Part shown: positions 5,373-5,826 of the stretch, piece by piece | Numbering within the stretch: position 1 is the stretch's first letter | Layout: each line of letters starts with the position of its first letter | Assembly (NCBI GenBank): GCA_046317855.1 | Contig: JBKCVM010000042.1 | Coordinates: 1-5,826 of the forward strand | DNA: 5,826 nt | Direction: 5' to 3' | DNA from: CAIOHW01 sp046317855 | GTDB taxonomy: Bacteria; Bdellovibrionota; UBA1018 | Notes under the pieces: generated by a model | Databases searched by the model: none | Seen by the model: the letters and a program-made list of their open reading frames with translations, nothing else | Told to the model about the DNA's origin: nothing | Translations under genes and position numbers: made by a program

Positions 5373-5826
5373 GTGTGCTGGTGGGAATCTCGGAAGCCGG
5401 ATTCCGCTACATCCCGAAGCGAGCCATTGCAGATGAACCATTACGAGAAGCCCTAAAAGAGGCTGCGGGAAGATTCCGCAGATGGGGTCTTCCTCGTCTT
5501 CACGATCGACTGAGGAAGGCAGGCGTTGTTATGAATAGAAAGCGAAGGGCAAGGATCTACGGAGAGCTTGGTCTTCAGGTCAGAAAACGCCGCAGGAAGC
5601 GTCTAGCGCAAGTTCCAAGGATTGTGCTTCCCGCTCCAACACGTCCGAACGAGGCCTGGTCGATGGACTTTGTTCACGAGTGGCTCATGACGAACAGGAA
5701 ACTCAAATGCCTAACCATCGTTGATGATTTTACGAAGGAGAGCGTTGGGATCTTGGTGGATTATTCGATCGGAGGAGCAAAGGTCGCCGAGTTCTTGAGC
5801 CAGCTCCCGAATCTGCCAAGGCGGAT
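5294..5826 (+). CDS. IS3-family transposase OrfB (DDE integrase domain), 3' end beyond window
   Basis: This frame is -1 relative to orfA and has no obvious own start codon near the junction, so it is probably made as an OrfAB fusion by frameshifting at 5291-5297. 177 residues are visible with no stop. Early residues R-R-A-A-T-C-L-R-D and S-R-A-C-V-L-V-G match the N-terminal part of OrfB. Then come R-W-G-L-P-R-L-H-D-R-L-R-K-A-G-V, N-R-K-R and a basic stretch R-K-R-R-R-K-R. The rve catalytic core starts with N-E-A-W-S-M-D-F-V; Asp125 there is the first residue of the DDE triad, followed by L-T-I-V-D-D-F-T-K-E. The second Asp (in the usual D-N-G) and the Glu lie beyond the edge. The protein cuts and joins DNA strands through the circular intermediate typical of this family. 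The usual F-G-Y-R-R motif reads W-G-L-P-R here. Confidence 0.93.

Larger units (their letters stand above)
4985..5826 (+). mobile_element. IS3-family insertion sequence (IS407-like), right end beyond window
   Basis: The element carries a promoter, orfA, a -1 frameshift signal and orfB in the order and frame relation typical of the IS3 family. OrfA motifs (K-R-F-T-E-E-Q-I-I-G-V-L, W-K-R-K-Y-G-G-M-E-V-S-D) and OrfB motifs (N-R-K-R, W-S-M-D-F-V, V-D-D-F-T-K-E) point to the IS407 subgroup. The exact left tip is not fixed: the sequence around TGATCC (4986) or TGAGTCACTCC (4992) could be the terminal inverted repeat, but the right end needed to confirm it is outside the window. No target duplication can be checked. 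Both frames are intact as far as visible, so it could be active. Confidence 0.85.

Noticed and set aside
1..5826. CRISPR array, tRNA or rRNA genes, riboswitches
   Set aside because: No regular long repeats with unique spacers, no T-loop consensus with acceptor pairing and no rRNA-like sequence seen on either strand by eye.

Overview
This window looks like environmental bacterial accessory DNA, most likely from a Gram-negative organism: the leftmost gene encodes a lipoprotein with a clear lipobox, and the Kelch-type protein has a Sec-type signal peptide. The small lipoprotein and methyltransferase recall Bdellovibrionota-like genomes, while the C-terminal module of the Kelch protein recalls planctomycete-type secreted proteins. 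Both impressions are from memory, so I do not assign a phylum. The left end looks AT-richer than the rest, and two IS3-family traces are present, which fits a mosaic region.

Layout. Positions 1-630 (minus) hold a lipoprotein gene that runs off the left edge. A short divergent spacer with two small hairpins follows, then a weakly supported plus-strand frame (703-1176) whose C-terminal part resembles the end of a DUF1566-like domain. Positions ~1210-1587 (minus) hold a decayed IS3-family orfA/orfB remnant with in-frame stops and an internal deletion. After a non-coding stretch with an 8-bp inverted repeat, 1893-3467 (plus) encodes a secreted Kelch/beta-propeller protein behind a strong ribosome binding site. 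It converges on a SAM-dependent methyltransferase (3781-4703, minus). The non-coding DNA between these two genes holds two adjacent helically spaced triplet repeats.

The methyltransferase frame is broken near its 5' end: a start with a good ribosome binding site and 15 codons lie in one frame, and the remaining 291 codons lie in another, with a T5 run at the switch. One extra T restores a continuous 307-residue protein.

From about 4985 to the right edge lies a second, better preserved IS3-family element (IS407-like): orfA, an A-AAA-AAC slippery heptamer, a long branched hairpin, and orfB cut off by the window. It carries two control layers readable from sequence: an inverted repeat that could mask the orfA ribosome binding site only on transcripts entering from outside, and a -1 frameshift signal for making the OrfAB transposase. 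I see no defence system, CRISPR array, RNA gene or other clearly undescribed multi-gene system here. The most informative items are the IS control elements, the methyltransferase frameshift and the phased repeats.
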